Notes: generated by a model not told the origin, from the sequence alone. 35,379 nucleotides of DNA from Lachnospiraceae bacterium (GCA_900767585.1 CAAFZP010000003.1:1-35379); one strand, 5' to 3'. Positions 23,052 through 32,924 are shown, numbered from the stretch's first letter. Program-made: numbers and translations.

Positions 23052-25934
23052 TTATAAATATTCTTCCACAAAGTTTTCAAATTCTTCCATGCTCATCAGC
23101 ACCTTCCTTGGCTTTGTCCCCTCTTCCGGTCCTACCACACCGGCTTCGGAAAGCTGATCCATAATACGTGCTGCACGGTTAAATCCGATTTTATATACTC
23201 TTTGCAGCATACCGATGGACGCCTTATCTTTTCCGATAATAAACTTTCCGGCATCTACAAAGTAGTCATCATATTCCGGTTCGGCGGACGACGCACTGCC
23301 GCCGGAGCCACCGACTTTTGTACTTGCTATCTCTTTTGAGATTGACTCATCATAGGTCACTTCGCCACTTTCTTCCTTCAGGAAATCCACGACATCTGCA
23401 ATCTCATCATCCGACAGGAATGCACCCTGTACACGTACCGGTTTTGGATATCCGGTCGGATAAAATAGCATATCACCTTTTCCAAGCAGTTTTTCGGCAC
23501 CATTCATATCAAGGATGGTTCTTGAATCCACGCCCGAGGATACGGTCATCGCGATTCGGGATGGCACATTCGCCTTGATCAGTCCCGTAATGACATCGAC
23601 CGATGGACGCTGCGTCGCAATAACCAGATGGATACCTGCCGCACGCGCAAGCTGGGATAGACGCACGATCGCATCCTCCACTTCACCGTGTGCTACCATC
23701 ATCAGATCCGCAAGCTCGTCGACGATAATCACGATCTGCGGCAACTTCTTCAAATCTTCGTTACCCTCTTCCGAGCCTGTCACTGCCTTTACCTTTTCAT
23801 TATAGCCCTGCAGATTCCGCACATTGTACTGTGCAAACAGCTGGTAACGGTTTGTCATCTCAAGAACTGCCCAGTTCAAGGCACCTGCCGCCTTCTTCGG
23901 ATCGGTCACAACCGGAATCAGCATATGAGGGATTCCGTTGTAGATACTCAGCTCTACCTGTTTCGGATCGACCATAATAAGTTTCACATCATCCGGTTTT
24001 GCCTTATATAAGATACTCATAATGAGTGTATTGATACAGACCGATTTACCGGAACCGGTTGCACCCGCAATCAGCAGATGCGGCATCTTTGCGATATCTG
24101 CCACAACCACCTGTCCACTGATATCTTTACCAACCGCAAATGCAATGTTGGACGGGAACTTCTGGAATGCATCAGACTCAAGCAGATCCCGGAAAAACAC
24201 CGGCTGGCTCTCCTTGTTCGGCACCTCGATACCAACCGCCGGTTTACCCGGAATCGGTGCCTCGATACGGATATCTGCCGCCGCTAAATTCAGCTTGATA
24301 TCGTCCGCTAAGTTCGTAATCTTCGATACTTTCACGCCCTGCTCCGGCTGTAACTCATACCGGGTAACGGACGGGCCGCAGCTGTAATCCGTCACTGTGA
24401 CATTCACGCCGAAGTTTTCAAGTGTACTCTTTAACTTCATCGCGGTCTCCCGGACGGATGCTTCGTTTGACTTCGTGCCCTTTCCTTTGCCGCTCTTCAA
24501 AAGCTTAAGCGGCGGAAATTTATATTCCTTGATTGGTTGTTGTTCACTGTTTTCCTGAATTGTCTCTGCAATCTGGTCGCGTTCGGAAAGCATCTCCTGC
24601 TCGGATTCTTTCGTCTTCTTACGTTTTTTCGTCGCCGCTTCCGTCACTGGAGCCTCGTCCGCATCCGTCATGGAAACATCTGCGGTATCCATCTGTTTTT
24701 CTGCTGCACGCGACGTTCTCTTCGTATGTACCGGTTCCAATGTATCCGCAGTCGTCTCATCATAAGCAGAAATATCCGCACCTGTCTGCGCTGTTTCTTC
24801 CTCCTGCCACATCTGATCTGTGGTCATCGTTTCCTCCTGTGCGGCTCCGTCCGCATAATCCGGACGATCAAAGAAATCCACAGTCTCTTCCTTCGGTGTA
24901 TCCGGCACCGGCGGAATATCCGCCTTTGCACTGCGAAGCTCCGTCACGCCGCCTTTTTTCTTTTTTAACAAAGAAAGATCCACATAGCCCTCTGAGACAT
25001 CCTTCGCATCCTGTAGCGTAAGATTCGGATTGAACAGATCCTCATGAGGAAGCGGCTTTAACTCATGCACTTCCTCATCTGCAACCGGTTTGTTTTTCGC
25101 TTTTTTCTTTTTCTTCTTTGCCGGAGCCGCCGCTTTTTCCTGTTCAACTTTGATATTGTCAAGTTTGGTTCTTCTCTTCGCTTCTAACGCTGCTTCCGGA
25201 TCGATTTCTTCTTCATCCTCGTCATCTTCATAAAGTGCATTATACCGGTTTTTGAACCTTACTGACCGGTCTTTTACAAAATCGATCAAAGACACATTCA
25301 TCACGACAATCATCCCGATGATGATTAAAAGAGCGATCACAATGATAGCACCCGGTCTTCCGGTAAGATTGTACAAAATCACAAGCAGACCACCGAATAT
25401 AAATCCGCCGCCTTTTTTCTCCTGCGCACCCATATCATATAGAAGCTTTGCTGTCATATGATCGGCGCCTGCAGCAAGCTGTGCGATAAATGCTGCTGCA
25501 ACGATAAAAAGTCCAACACAAAGTACCCGGTTTACCACCGTCTTTTTTGCACCGTTTGACAGCAAAAATGCAGATGTCAGAAATACATATAAAGGCAGGA
25601 TATATTCGGTAATTCCAAACAATCCAAACATAAATTTCGCGAAGAAATTCCCGACGACACCGCACCAGCCAAAATTGCTGATAAAGAAAAATGTGCACAC
25701 AGCCAGACAGATGAAAAGATGGATTTCATCTCGCCGTGCCTGTTCCTGCGCAAGCTGCGCTTTCGTCTTTCTGCCCCCCGTTTTCGACCGGGAAGCTGAC
25801 GAAGATTTAGATGCCTGCGAGGATCCGGATCTCTGTGACGTTTTTCCTGCCGGTGTTGTATGACCGGCCGCCTGCTTACTTCTCGTATTCGATTGTGAAC
25901 CTTTATTATATGTACTGTTGTTTCCCGTTGCCAC
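23052..25934 (-). CDS. ftsK: DNA translocase FtsK/SpoIIIE
   Basis: This hexameric ATPase pumps DNA across the division septum, and in sporulating species into the forespore. The first-GTG numbering (963 residues) shows a Ser/Lys-rich N-tail (1-70), four to five membrane helices (74-223), an acidic and Lys-rich linker (224-470), then the motor. The Walker A motif is GATGSGKS (627-634), Walker B is IIVDELADLMM, and IATQRPSVDVITG follows. A C-terminal winged-helix gamma domain reads DNA orientation. Two GTG starts are possible. The one at 25943 overlaps its own GGAG, while 25934 is 8 bases from AAGGAG and is preferred (960 residues). Confidence 0.97.
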   Translation of the reverse strand: MATGNNSTYNKGSQSNTRSKQAAGHTTPAGKTSQRSGSSQASKSSSASRSKTGGRKTKAQLAQEQARRDEIHLFICLAVCTFFFISNFGWCGVVGNFFAKFMFGLFGITEYILPLYVFLTSAFLLSNGAKKTVVNRVLCVGLFIVAAAFIAQLAAGADHMTAKLLYDMGAQEKKGGGFIFGGLLVILYNLTGRPGAIIVIALLIIIGMIVVMNVSLIDFVKDRSVRFKNRYNALYEDDEDEEEIDPEAALEAKRRTKLDNIKVEQEKAAAPAKKKKKKAKNKPVADEEVHELKPLPHEDLFNPNLTLQDAKDVSEGYVDLSLLKKKKGGVTELRSAKADIPPVPDTPKEETVDFFDRPDYADGAAQEETMTTDQMWQEEETAQTGADISAYDETTADTLEPVHTKRTSRAAEKQMDTADVSMTDADEAPVTEAATKKRKKTKESEQEMLSERDQIAETIQENSEQQPIKEYKFPPLKLLKSGKGKGTKSNEASVRETAMKLKSTLENFGVNVTVTDYSCGPSVTRYELQPEQGVKVSKITNLADDIKLNLAAADIRIEAPIPGKPAVGIEVPNKESQPVFFRDLLESDAFQKFPSNIAFAVGKDISGQVVVADIAKMPHLLIAGATGSGKSVCINTLIMSILYKAKPDDVKLIMVDPKQVELSIYNGIPHMLIPVVTDPKKAAGALNWAVLEMTNRYQLFAQYNVRNLQGYNEKVKAVTGSEEGNEDLKKLPQIVIIVDELADLMMVAHGEVEDAIVRLSQLARAAGIHLVIATQRPSVDVITGLIKANVPSRIAMTVSSGVDSRTILDMNGAEKLLGKGDMLFYPTGYPKPVRVQGAFLSDDEIADVVDFLKEESGEVTYDESISKEIASTKVGGSGGSASSAEPEYDDYFVDAGKFIIGKDKASIGMLQRVYKIGFNRAARIMDQLSEAGVVGPEEGTKPRKVLMSMEEFENFVEEYL

Positions 25935-26051
25935 GGTATGCACTCCTTCTCTTTTCCCTCATTCTCCGATTATGACAGACATTTTTTCCAAATGTAATCT
26001 CCCATATGGCAGTTCGTATCCATTACAAACCGCCACACGGGTATATTTATG

Positions 26052-26870
26052 TCAGTTTAAATGCTCATACTGTTCCATTTTACTATTTTTCTTTGCATTT
26101 ATCAAGTCATATAAACAATTCATTGCTGTATGAATGCCACCCATCCGGTCGATAATCCCAGCTTCCACCGCCTGCCTGCCGACTAACACCGAACCGATGT
26201 CCTTCGTCAGTTCCTTCGTATTGAACATGATTTCGCGCAGCTCCTCTTCCTTGATGGAACAATGATTCGACGTAAATTCAATGATCCGGTCCTGCATACG
26301 CTCGATATACTCGTAATTCTGCGTCACGCCAAGCACGGTTCCATTCATCCGGATCGGATGTACAACCATGGTTGCCGATGGCACAATAAACGTCACATCC
26401 CCCGACACTGCGAGTGGCACTCCGATCGAATGTCCCCCGCCAAGCACAAGGCATACCTTCGGTTTGCTCAAAGATGCGATCATCTCTGCGATGGCAAGTC
26501 CCGCCTCAACATCCCCGCCTACCGTATTCAAAAGGACCATCAATCCGTCGATATCCTCATCATCCTCCACCGCTGCAAGCTGTGGCAGGATATGTTCATA
26601 TTTGCTTGTCTTCGAAGAAGCACCGAGATTCTCGTGCCCTTCGATTTCCCCAATAATATTCAACAGATGAATCCGGTGATGATACCGGTTTTTAGACAAG
26701 GTAATCTGCCCATAATCCGTAATCAGGCTCCCCTGTTTTTCATTCGGATCCATATCCTTTCCGGACCGTTTCTCCGTGATATCCTGCATCTGTGTATCGA
26801 TTGGTGTTACGCCTTTGTTTGTGCTCCTGTTTTTCGCGTGTATTGACATTTTTTCGTTTTCCTGCATCAT
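26052..26870 (-). CDS. tepA: ClpP-like protease TepA (translocation-enhancing protein family)
   Basis: The 272-residue protein has a charged, non-hydrophobic N-terminus (1-60) and a ClpP-type crotonase-fold domain (about 65-260). The nucleophile is Ser148 in LGGGHSIG, and the histidine is His171 in MVVHPIRM. The third residue of the ClpP triad is not obvious; Asn217 falls near its place, so activity is not certain. In Bacillus, tepA lies next to spoIIIE, and the same order is seen here with ftsK 117 bases downstream. It is divergent from the pyrophosphatase gene. The start at 26870 has GGAGG 8 bases upstream. Substrate and partners are not evident. Confidence 0.88.
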   Translation of the reverse strand: MMQENEKMSIHAKNRSTNKGVTPIDTQMQDITEKRSGKDMDPNEKQGSLITDYGQITLSKNRYHHRIHLLNIIGEIEGHENLGASSKTSKYEHILPQLAAVEDDEDIDGLMVLLNTVGGDVEAGLAIAEMIASLSKPKVCLVLGGGHSIGVPLAVSGDVTFIVPSATMVVHPIRMNGTVLGVTQNYEYIERMQDRIIEFTSNHCSIKEEELREIMFNTKELTKDIGSVLVGRQAVEAGIIDRMGGIHTAMNCLYDLINAKKNSKMEQYEHLN

Positions 26871-26975
26871 AATTTCCGCCTCCGTCTTCTGATATCATTG
26901 CCTGGAATGCAAGTCTTTTCACATATCCTGTTCGCATTTTTCATACATTTCTCACAGATATTATGTACATTTTGT

Positions 26976-27004
26976 TTGACTTTTATAATTGCGGAAACTA
27001 TAAT
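26976..27004 (+). promoter_or_regulatory. sigma-A promoter for the CBS pyrophosphatase gene
   Basis: TTGACT (26976-26981) and TATAAT (26999-27004) are separated by exactly 17 bases, close to consensus. Transcription would start near 27011, giving a leader of about 47 bases with GGAGG at 27045-27049. Confidence 0.85.
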
Positions 27005-27057
27005 AGCAACGCAAAACAGATTTTATTGATTTTACAAGAATTACGGAGGTTTGATGA

Positions 27058-28716
27058 ATGGAAACACAAAGCAAAGACAAAGTATATGTCATCGGACACA
27101 AAAATCCGGATACTGACTCCATCTGTTCTTCCATTTGCTATGCTTATCTGAAACGGCAGATTACCGGCGACGATTATGTACCGATGCGTGCCGGCGAGAT
27201 AAACGCTGAGACAAAATACGTATTGAATGCATTTTCCGCCACTGTGCCGGAATATATGGAGAATGTTTCCACACAGGTAAAGGATGTGGAATACCGCCAT
27301 ATCGACGGCGTCGATGGGGAGATTTCCATCAAAAACGCATGGGAAATCTTAAGTGAATCCGGTGCCACCACCCTTCCATCAGTGGATGAAAACGGTAACC
27401 TGGTCGGACTGATCACCGTGCGGGACATCGCCATGACTTATATGGAAGTCTACGACAACCGTGTCATCGCATCCGCACACACACCATATAAAAATATTAT
27501 CAACACGCTCTCTGCCGATCTGATCGTCGGGGATGAGAAGGATTATGTACATACCGGGAAGGTTCTGATATCGGCTGCCAATCCGGATATGATGGAAAAT
27601 TATATTGAGCAGGGAGATATCGTCATCCTTGGTAACCGTTACGAATCACAGCTTTGTGCGATTGAAATGGATGCGCAGTGCATCATCATCTGCGATGGTG
27701 CAGTCGTATCAAAGACGATTACGAAGCTCGCCGAAGATCACAGATGCTCGATCATCCGCACGCCATATGATACGTACACAGCGGCACGTCTGATCAACCA
27801 GAGTATTCCGATTCGTTACTTCATGAAGAAGGATAACCTGATCACATTCTCGACCGAGGATTATATCCGGGATATCCGTACCGTGATGGCGGGCAAACGC
27901 CACCAGTACTATCCTGTCCTGAATGAATACGGAAAATACGTGGGACTGATCTCCCAGCGAAATTATTTGAATGCGAATCCGAAGAAGGTCATCTTAGTTG
28001 ACCACAACGAGCATGCACAGGCAGTTGACGGTATCGAAGAGGTCCAGCTTCTCGAAATCATCGATCACCACAGACTCGGCGGTCTGCAGACGATGAATCC
28101 GGTATATTTCCGCAATCAGCCACTTGGCTGTACTGCAACGATCATCTACCAGATGTTTGAAGAAAACCATATCGAAATCCCGAAGCAGATTGCAGGATTG
28201 TTATGTTCTGCGATCATCTCCGATACTTTGATGTTCCGTTCTCCGACCTGCACACAGATGGATGAGCACACATGCCGGACGCTTGCTAAAATCGCGAACA
28301 TCGACATTGAAGCATATGCGATTGCCATGTTTAACGCCGGAAGCAAGCTGATGAACGAGACAGACGAGGAAATCTTCTATCAGGATTACAAGGTATTCTC
28401 CTCTGAGAACTTAAAGTTCGGCATCGGACAGATCACTGCATTCAACTCTACGATGTTAGATGCGGTCAAACCACGTATCCTCAAATACATGGAAAGCATC
28501 TACAACCAGAGTGAAGCCGATATGTTATTCTTCATGCTGACAAATATCTTCAAAGAAAGCACCGAGCTTTTATACTATGGCAAAAACTCCGAAGAACTGC
28601 TCGAAAAAGCGTTCAAGCTCGATGAAGTATCCGGCGGCAGCATCAACCTGCCGGGCGTTGTCTCCAGAAAGAAGCAGATCTTACCGATGATCGTAAGTGC
28701 TGCAAACAATATGTAG
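27058..28716 (+). CDS. ppaC: CBS- and DRTGG-containing manganese-dependent inorganic pyrophosphatase
   Basis: This family II pyrophosphatase hydrolyses PPi and drives biosynthetic reactions. The N-terminal DHH motifs are GHKNPDTDS (13-21), DHN (315-317) and DHH (336-338). A regulatory insert lies between about residues 70 and 305: CBS1, then a DRTGG domain, then CBS2. The C-terminal DHHA2 domain has the substrate-binding SRKKQ. Related CBS pyrophosphatases are controlled by adenine nucleotides and diadenosine polyphosphates. The protein is 552 residues, the usual length for the DRTGG subtype. It is the only plus-strand gene in the window. GGAGG lies 8 bases before the ATG. Confidence 0.97.
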   Translation: METQSKDKVYVIGHKNPDTDSICSSICYAYLKRQITGDDYVPMRAGEINAETKYVLNAFSATVPEYMENVSTQVKDVEYRHIDGVDGEISIKNAWEILSESGATTLPSVDENGNLVGLITVRDIAMTYMEVYDNRVIASAHTPYKNIINTLSADLIVGDEKDYVHTGKVLISAANPDMMENYIEQGDIVILGNRYESQLCAIEMDAQCIIICDGAVVSKTITKLAEDHRCSIIRTPYDTYTAARLINQSIPIRYFMKKDNLITFSTEDYIRDIRTVMAGKRHQYYPVLNEYGKYVGLISQRNYLNANPKKVILVDHNEHAQAVDGIEEVQLLEIIDHHRLGGLQTMNPVYFRNQPLGCTATIIYQMFEENHIEIPKQIAGLLCSAIISDTLMFRSPTCTQMDEHTCRTLAKIANIDIEAYAIAMFNAGSKLMNETDEEIFYQDYKVFSSENLKFGIGQITAFNSTMLDAVKPRILKYMESIYNQSEADMLFFMLTNIFKESTELLYYGKNSEELLEKAFKLDEVSGGSINLPGVVSRKKQILPMIVSAANNM

Positions 28717-28738
28717 GATATGAAATGCCTATAACGCA

Positions 28739-28781
28739 AAAAGAGACGTTCCCAAACTCAGATAGGGAATGCCTCTTTTTT
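28739..28781. terminator. bidirectional terminator between ppaC and the MATE gene
   Basis: An imperfect stem (28739-28753 with 28765-28779, one A-C mismatch and one G-T pair) has an 11-base loop, with T runs on both strands. It lies 22 bases after the ppaC stop and 19 bases after the MATE stop (28800) and would end both convergent transcripts. Confidence 0.85.
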
Positions 28782-28799
28782 ATTATACGCGGACTGTAA

Positions 28800-30197
28800 T
28801 CATACCATTTGCACCAGCCAGACATTGCTCTTCACCATAAAGAATCCAATCGTCGCTTTGATTAGTTCTGTTGCCTGTACGAAAAAATACACACTCACAA
28901 TTCCAAGTCCCGTAAAATGCGCCAGCACATACGCACACGGAACAACAATCACCCATGTGAACACGGAATCAAACAGGAATGTAACCAATGTCTTACCGCC
29001 CGACCGTAAGGTAAAGTAGAAGGTATGGCTCATAGAACAAATCGGCATCAAAAGCGCAGATATACTCATGAATGATGTAGCAAGCTTCTTGATTTCATCG
29101 GTTGTATTATAGATATGCGGGAAAAACCTGCCAACTACAAACATTACCGCCGCTACAAGCATACAACAAAATACGCTGAACACAATCATCTTATTATCCG
29201 CATCTTTCGCCTGTTCCAGCTCGCCGGCTCCCAGATACTGTCCTACAATGATGCTGATACATGCACCAAGCTGAATATATACAATATTGAACAAATTTGT
29301 TATTGTTGTTGCAATGTTTAGACCGGCAACCACTTCGAGTCCTCGCACCGAATAGCACTGTGTCACCGCTGTCATTCCCGCCGCCCAAAGAAGTTCATTC
29401 AACATAAGTGGAAATCCTTTGATCAAAATTGCTTTGAATTCGCCCATTGGCATGCCAAATCCCCGGTATGCACCAGCCAGATACTTGTTCTTTTCTTTAT
29501 GGGTATGTGCCCAGATCACGATAATTGCAGCTTCTATATAACGAGCCAGTATCGTTGCGAGCGCCGCCCCCACAACACCAAGCTTCGGGAATGGTCCAAT
29601 CCCAAATATCAACAGATAATCTAACACAGCATTGCTTCCAACTGCCACGAAACTTGCAGCCATCGGTACAAATGTCTGTCCGGTTTCCTTGATATTTGTC
29701 GCATACGACTGTGTGATTGCAAAAGGAACCAGGCCGATCAGCATGATGGACAGATACTGTTTTCCATACCGTAACGCAACATCTGTTGCTCCGGTTCCGG
29801 CCGTATCCGTAAGATATAAGGATATGAGATTCTCACCATTCGTAATAAATAACATAATTGCAAGAATCGTCACAAACATCGTTGCATACAGTTTGAATCG
29901 GAATGAGTACATGTGACCTTCATGGTTTCCTTTTCCGAAATACTGTGCGCCAAAAATACTTGCTGCCGATGCCGCACCAAAAATTGCCAGATTATATACA
30001 AAAATCAACTGGTTTACAATCGCTACACCGGACATTTGCTCGGTGCCAAGCTGACCAACCATGATATTATCCAAAAAGCTGACCAGATTCGTAATCGCAT
30101 TCTGTAAGATCATCGGCAAAGCAAGCATCAGATATCGCTTATAAAAGGCACGGTCGCCAATAAAATTTTTGATTTGAAAAGACCGTTTCGTATTCAT
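28800..30197 (-). CDS. MATE family efflux transporter
   Basis: This integral membrane protein of 465 residues is a cation-coupled multidrug or metabolite exporter of the MATE family. The N-lobe opens with MLALPMILQNAITNLVSFLDNIMVGQLG, with about 12 membrane helices in two repeats. No signal peptide precedes the first helix. The second half begins near residue 245 (KGFPLMLNELLWAAGMTAVTQ). The start at 30197 has a GAGGTG site about 9 bases away. It is downstream of the cellobiose phosphorylase but separated from it by a terminator. Substrate cannot be predicted. Confidence 0.95.
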   Translation of the reverse strand: MNTKRSFQIKNFIGDRAFYKRYLMLALPMILQNAITNLVSFLDNIMVGQLGTEQMSGVAIVNQLIFVYNLAIFGAASAASIFGAQYFGKGNHEGHMYSFRFKLYATMFVTILAIMLFITNGENLISLYLTDTAGTGATDVALRYGKQYLSIMLIGLVPFAITQSYATNIKETGQTFVPMAASFVAVGSNAVLDYLLIFGIGPFPKLGVVGAALATILARYIEAAIIVIWAHTHKEKNKYLAGAYRGFGMPMGEFKAILIKGFPLMLNELLWAAGMTAVTQCYSVRGLEVVAGLNIATTITNLFNIVYIQLGACISIIVGQYLGAGELEQAKDADNKMIVFSVFCCMLVAAVMFVVGRFFPHIYNTTDEIKKLATSFMSISALLMPICSMSHTFYFTLRSGGKTLVTFLFDSVFTWVIVVPCAYVLAHFTGLGIVSVYFFVQATELIKATIGFFMVKSNVWLVQMV

Positions 30198-30308
30198 GTG
30201 TCATTCACCTCACTTTTCACACACGCCATGCATGTTTCACAATCAAATCCAAAAAACTCCCGCATGATAGTTCCGCACGCATATATCAATTCTGTTATAT
30301 ATAGAAAA

Positions 30309-30339
30309 ATATGGTGGGTACAGAATCTACCCACCATAT
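30309..30339 (-). terminator. rho-independent terminator after the cellobiose phosphorylase gene
   Basis: A perfect 12-bp stem (30309-30320 with 30328-30339) has a 7-base loop. On the minus strand it is followed by TTTTCTATATATAA. It lies about 40 bases after the stop at 30382. Confidence 0.8.
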
Positions 30340-30381
30340 CACATAGTTTCTTCTATATTTTTCGTACGTTTGTCTTAGCAC

Positions 30382-32784
30382 TTACATTGTAAGAACAATC
30401 TCATTTACATCTGCAAGCTCGCTTGCCGCAATGTAGTTATCCTTCATTTCCTTGCCATTTACGACAAGACTTGTGTAACCGCTCTCTGCGCCATTTGGAT
30501 TCTTCACAACGATATGAAGCTTCTTTCCACGGAAGTCCTTGTTGATCTCGAATTCCTTCCAGTCAGATGGTACGGATGGTGCGATACGAAGTCCATCAAA
30601 GTCCGGACGCATACCAAGGATACCTTCGACACATCCAACCATAACCGTTGAAGCAGTACCTGTCAGCCAGTGTACATGCGCTCTACCCTCGAATGGGCTT
30701 TCCGAACTCTCTGTGAACTGTCCGTGGCAATATGGCTCCAGCTTTCTGATCTCTGCCTTGTCATTCATGGATGCCGGTGAGCTCTCTGTGAAATATTCAA
30801 ATGCACGGTTTCCGTGTCCCATCAGGGATTCTGCCAGAATAATCCAGCCCTGCGGCTGTGAGAAGATACCGCCGTTTTCCTTCGTCGATGGATTAAACAG
30901 AAGCATCAATGCTCCCTCAAACGCGTGATCGACATAGGATGGTGCCATCAGACGTACGCCATATGGTGTATTCAATTCTCTGTGTACAGACTCGAGTGCC
31001 TTCTCCGCCTGATCCTTTGTAGCAAGACCACTGATGACTGCCCATGACTGTGGATTCAGCCACATATTTGCTTCCGGATCATGCTTGGAACCGATGATCA
31101 TGCCGTCTTCCTTGTATCCACGGATATAGCGGTCATCTTCCCAGCACTTTGTCTGGATAATATCGCCAAGTTCCTTCTGGATCTTGTCCAGATATGCGAT
31201 ATATTCTGTATCATTTTTCTGCTCTGCGAAGATGCGGAGTACGCTCATCGCATAGTAAAGCTGCATTGCAACAAATGTGGACTCACCCTGCTTGCCAAGA
31301 CGTAAGCAGTCGTTCCAGTCTGCATGCAGACCCGCCGGCATACGGTTGTTTCCAAGGTGATTCATAGAGAAATCAATCGCACGCTTCAAATGCTCATATA
31401 CCGTACCCTCTCCGCCATTTGCGAACAGGATCACTTCATCGATAAAGTCTGTATTTCCGGACTCTGAAATATATTTATAAACCGTTGGGAACAGCCACAA
31501 TGCATCATCTGCACGGTATGCCGGATGTCCGGTTGCGCGTACATAAGACTCATCATCCGGTGTATCCTCATGCCCTGCATTGTGATCAAACTTTACAAGT
31601 GGAAGTCCGCCGCCATTGTCTACCTGTGCAGACAACATGAAACGGATCTTATCCAACGCCATCTCCGGTGCTAAATGGATCACACCCTGGATATCCTGTA
31701 CGGTATCACGGTATCCGTATCCATTTCGAAGACCACAATAAGAGAACGATGCCGCTCTTGACCAGATAAATGTCATGAAACACTGATATGCATTCCATGT
31801 ATTGATCATCGCATTGAATGACTCACTTGGTGTCTTTACCTGGAAATGAGACAGCTTACCATGCCAGTATTCCTTCAACTCTGCAAGCTCTGCTTCACTC
31901 TGTGCATGCACATCTGCATAGCTGTTCATCACTGCTTCTGTCTCTGCATCATTCTTCATGCCGAGTACAAACGCAAGCTCCTTGCTCTCGCCCGGTGCCA
32001 GTGTAATCTTTGTCTCCAAAGCACCGCAGGCGTTACTGTTATAATTGAGACTATTTCCGCAATCGCCGTTTTCTACACCGACCGGATTGCCATAGCCATG
32101 ATATCTGCCAAGAAACGCTTCCTTATCTCCGGCATAGCTTGCAACCTCTGCACCAGCTAAGCCAAAGAATCTTGTAAATGCAACACTTCCGTTGATGGCA
32201 GCACCCTTATTCACGTTCTCATTGATCACCTGCTTGATGCGGTTTCCCATGAAATACGTTCTTGTGATAAAGAGTGTATACTGCAGATTGACCTGATCCT
32301 GCTCATAGTTGTTGTCATTCGTAAATTCACAGTAACCGAAGACGGACAGGTTACGTGGCTTGTCCGAATCGTTCGTAACCTTCAGCTTCCATACCTCATG
32401 TGTCTTGTCAAGTGGTACATAGTAAAGTACAGAGCTCTTGATGCCTGCATATTCTGCATTCATATAAGTATATCCTGTACCATGGTGACACTCACTCTTG
32501 TAGCTGTCCAAATCTTTTCCTACCGGCTGCCAGGAAGCTGACCAGTAATCTTTGCTGTCATTGTCACGCAGATAAATGTATCTGCCAGGCTGGTCAAAGC
32601 TGTTGAAGATATAACGAAGAATTCTTCCGTTTGCACCAGACTTTACAAAGCTGTATCCACCGGCATTGTTGGAAATGATTGCGCCGTATTCCGGAGAACC
32701 AAGGTAGTTCGCCCAAGGTGCCGGTGTGTCCGGTCTGTCAATCACATATTCCTTATTTGCCTCATCAAAGTATCCGTATCTCAT
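30382..32784 (-). CDS. cellobiose phosphorylase (GH94)
   Basis: GH94 phosphorylases split cellobiose with phosphate to glucose 1-phosphate and glucose in the cytoplasm, saving ATP. The 800-residue protein has the N-terminal beta-sandwich (about 1-290), a helical linker and the (alpha/alpha)6 barrel. Recognisable segments are YGYRDTVQDIQGVIHLAP (356-373) and GLPLVKFDHNAGH (393-405). ADWNDC (488-493) contains the aspartates of the catalytic region. No signal peptide is seen, as expected for a cytoplasmic enzyme. The ATG at 32784 has GGAGG 7 bases upstream. Related GH94 members act on cellodextrin or other beta-glucosides, so cellobiose is the best guess. No sugar transporter or regulator is adjacent. 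Confidence 0.9.
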   Translation of the reverse strand: MRYGYFDEANKEYVIDRPDTPAPWANYLGSPEYGAIISNNAGGYSFVKSGANGRILRYIFNSFDQPGRYIYLRDNDSKDYWSASWQPVGKDLDSYKSECHHGTGYTYMNAEYAGIKSSVLYYVPLDKTHEVWKLKVTNDSDKPRNLSVFGYCEFTNDNNYEQDQVNLQYTLFITRTYFMGNRIKQVINENVNKGAAINGSVAFTRFFGLAGAEVASYAGDKEAFLGRYHGYGNPVGVENGDCGNSLNYNSNACGALETKITLAPGESKELAFVLGMKNDAETEAVMNSYADVHAQSEAELAELKEYWHGKLSHFQVKTPSESFNAMINTWNAYQCFMTFIWSRAASFSYCGLRNGYGYRDTVQDIQGVIHLAPEMALDKIRFMLSAQVDNGGGLPLVKFDHNAGHEDTPDDESYVRATGHPAYRADDALWLFPTVYKYISESGNTDFIDEVILFANGGEGTVYEHLKRAIDFSMNHLGNNRMPAGLHADWNDCLRLGKQGESTFVAMQLYYAMSVLRIFAEQKNDTEYIAYLDKIQKELGDIIQTKCWEDDRYIRGYKEDGMIIGSKHDPEANMWLNPQSWAVISGLATKDQAEKALESVHRELNTPYGVRLMAPSYVDHAFEGALMLLFNPSTKENGGIFSQPQGWIILAESLMGHGNRAFEYFTESSPASMNDKAEIRKLEPYCHGQFTESSESPFEGRAHVHWLTGTASTVMVGCVEGILGMRPDFDGLRIAPSVPSDWKEFEINKDFRGKKLHIVVKNPNGAESGYTSLVVNGKEMKDNYIAASELADVNEIVLTM

Positions 32785-32831
32785 GAGGTACCCTCCTGTA
32801 TAATATAGTTTTATTTTACTTTAGATAAGTA

Positions 32832-32920
32832 GTGCATAATCACCATCCTATACAAACGAATCGCCTGTCTTAAGAAATGGCAATTATGCACAACTCTGTT
32901 TGAACCTATTAAATTCGTTT
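32832..32920. other. interleaved inverted repeats between pnp and the GH94 gene
   Basis: GTGCATAAT (32832-32840) is inverted at 32883-32891 (9 bp). AAACGAAT (32854-32861) is inverted at 32913-32920 (8 bp). The two pairs alternate, giving a pseudoknot-like arrangement over 89 bases. The spacer is AT-rich, so chance cannot be ruled out. No convincing promoter was placed in this spacer. Confidence 0.3.
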
Positions 32921-32924
32921 CGAT

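Noticed and set aside
22976..23080. N-terminal extension of the formate-tetrahydrofolate ligase
   Set aside because: It would overlap the end of ftsK; the ATG at 22975 with a well-placed GGAGG gives the standard 556-residue enzyme.
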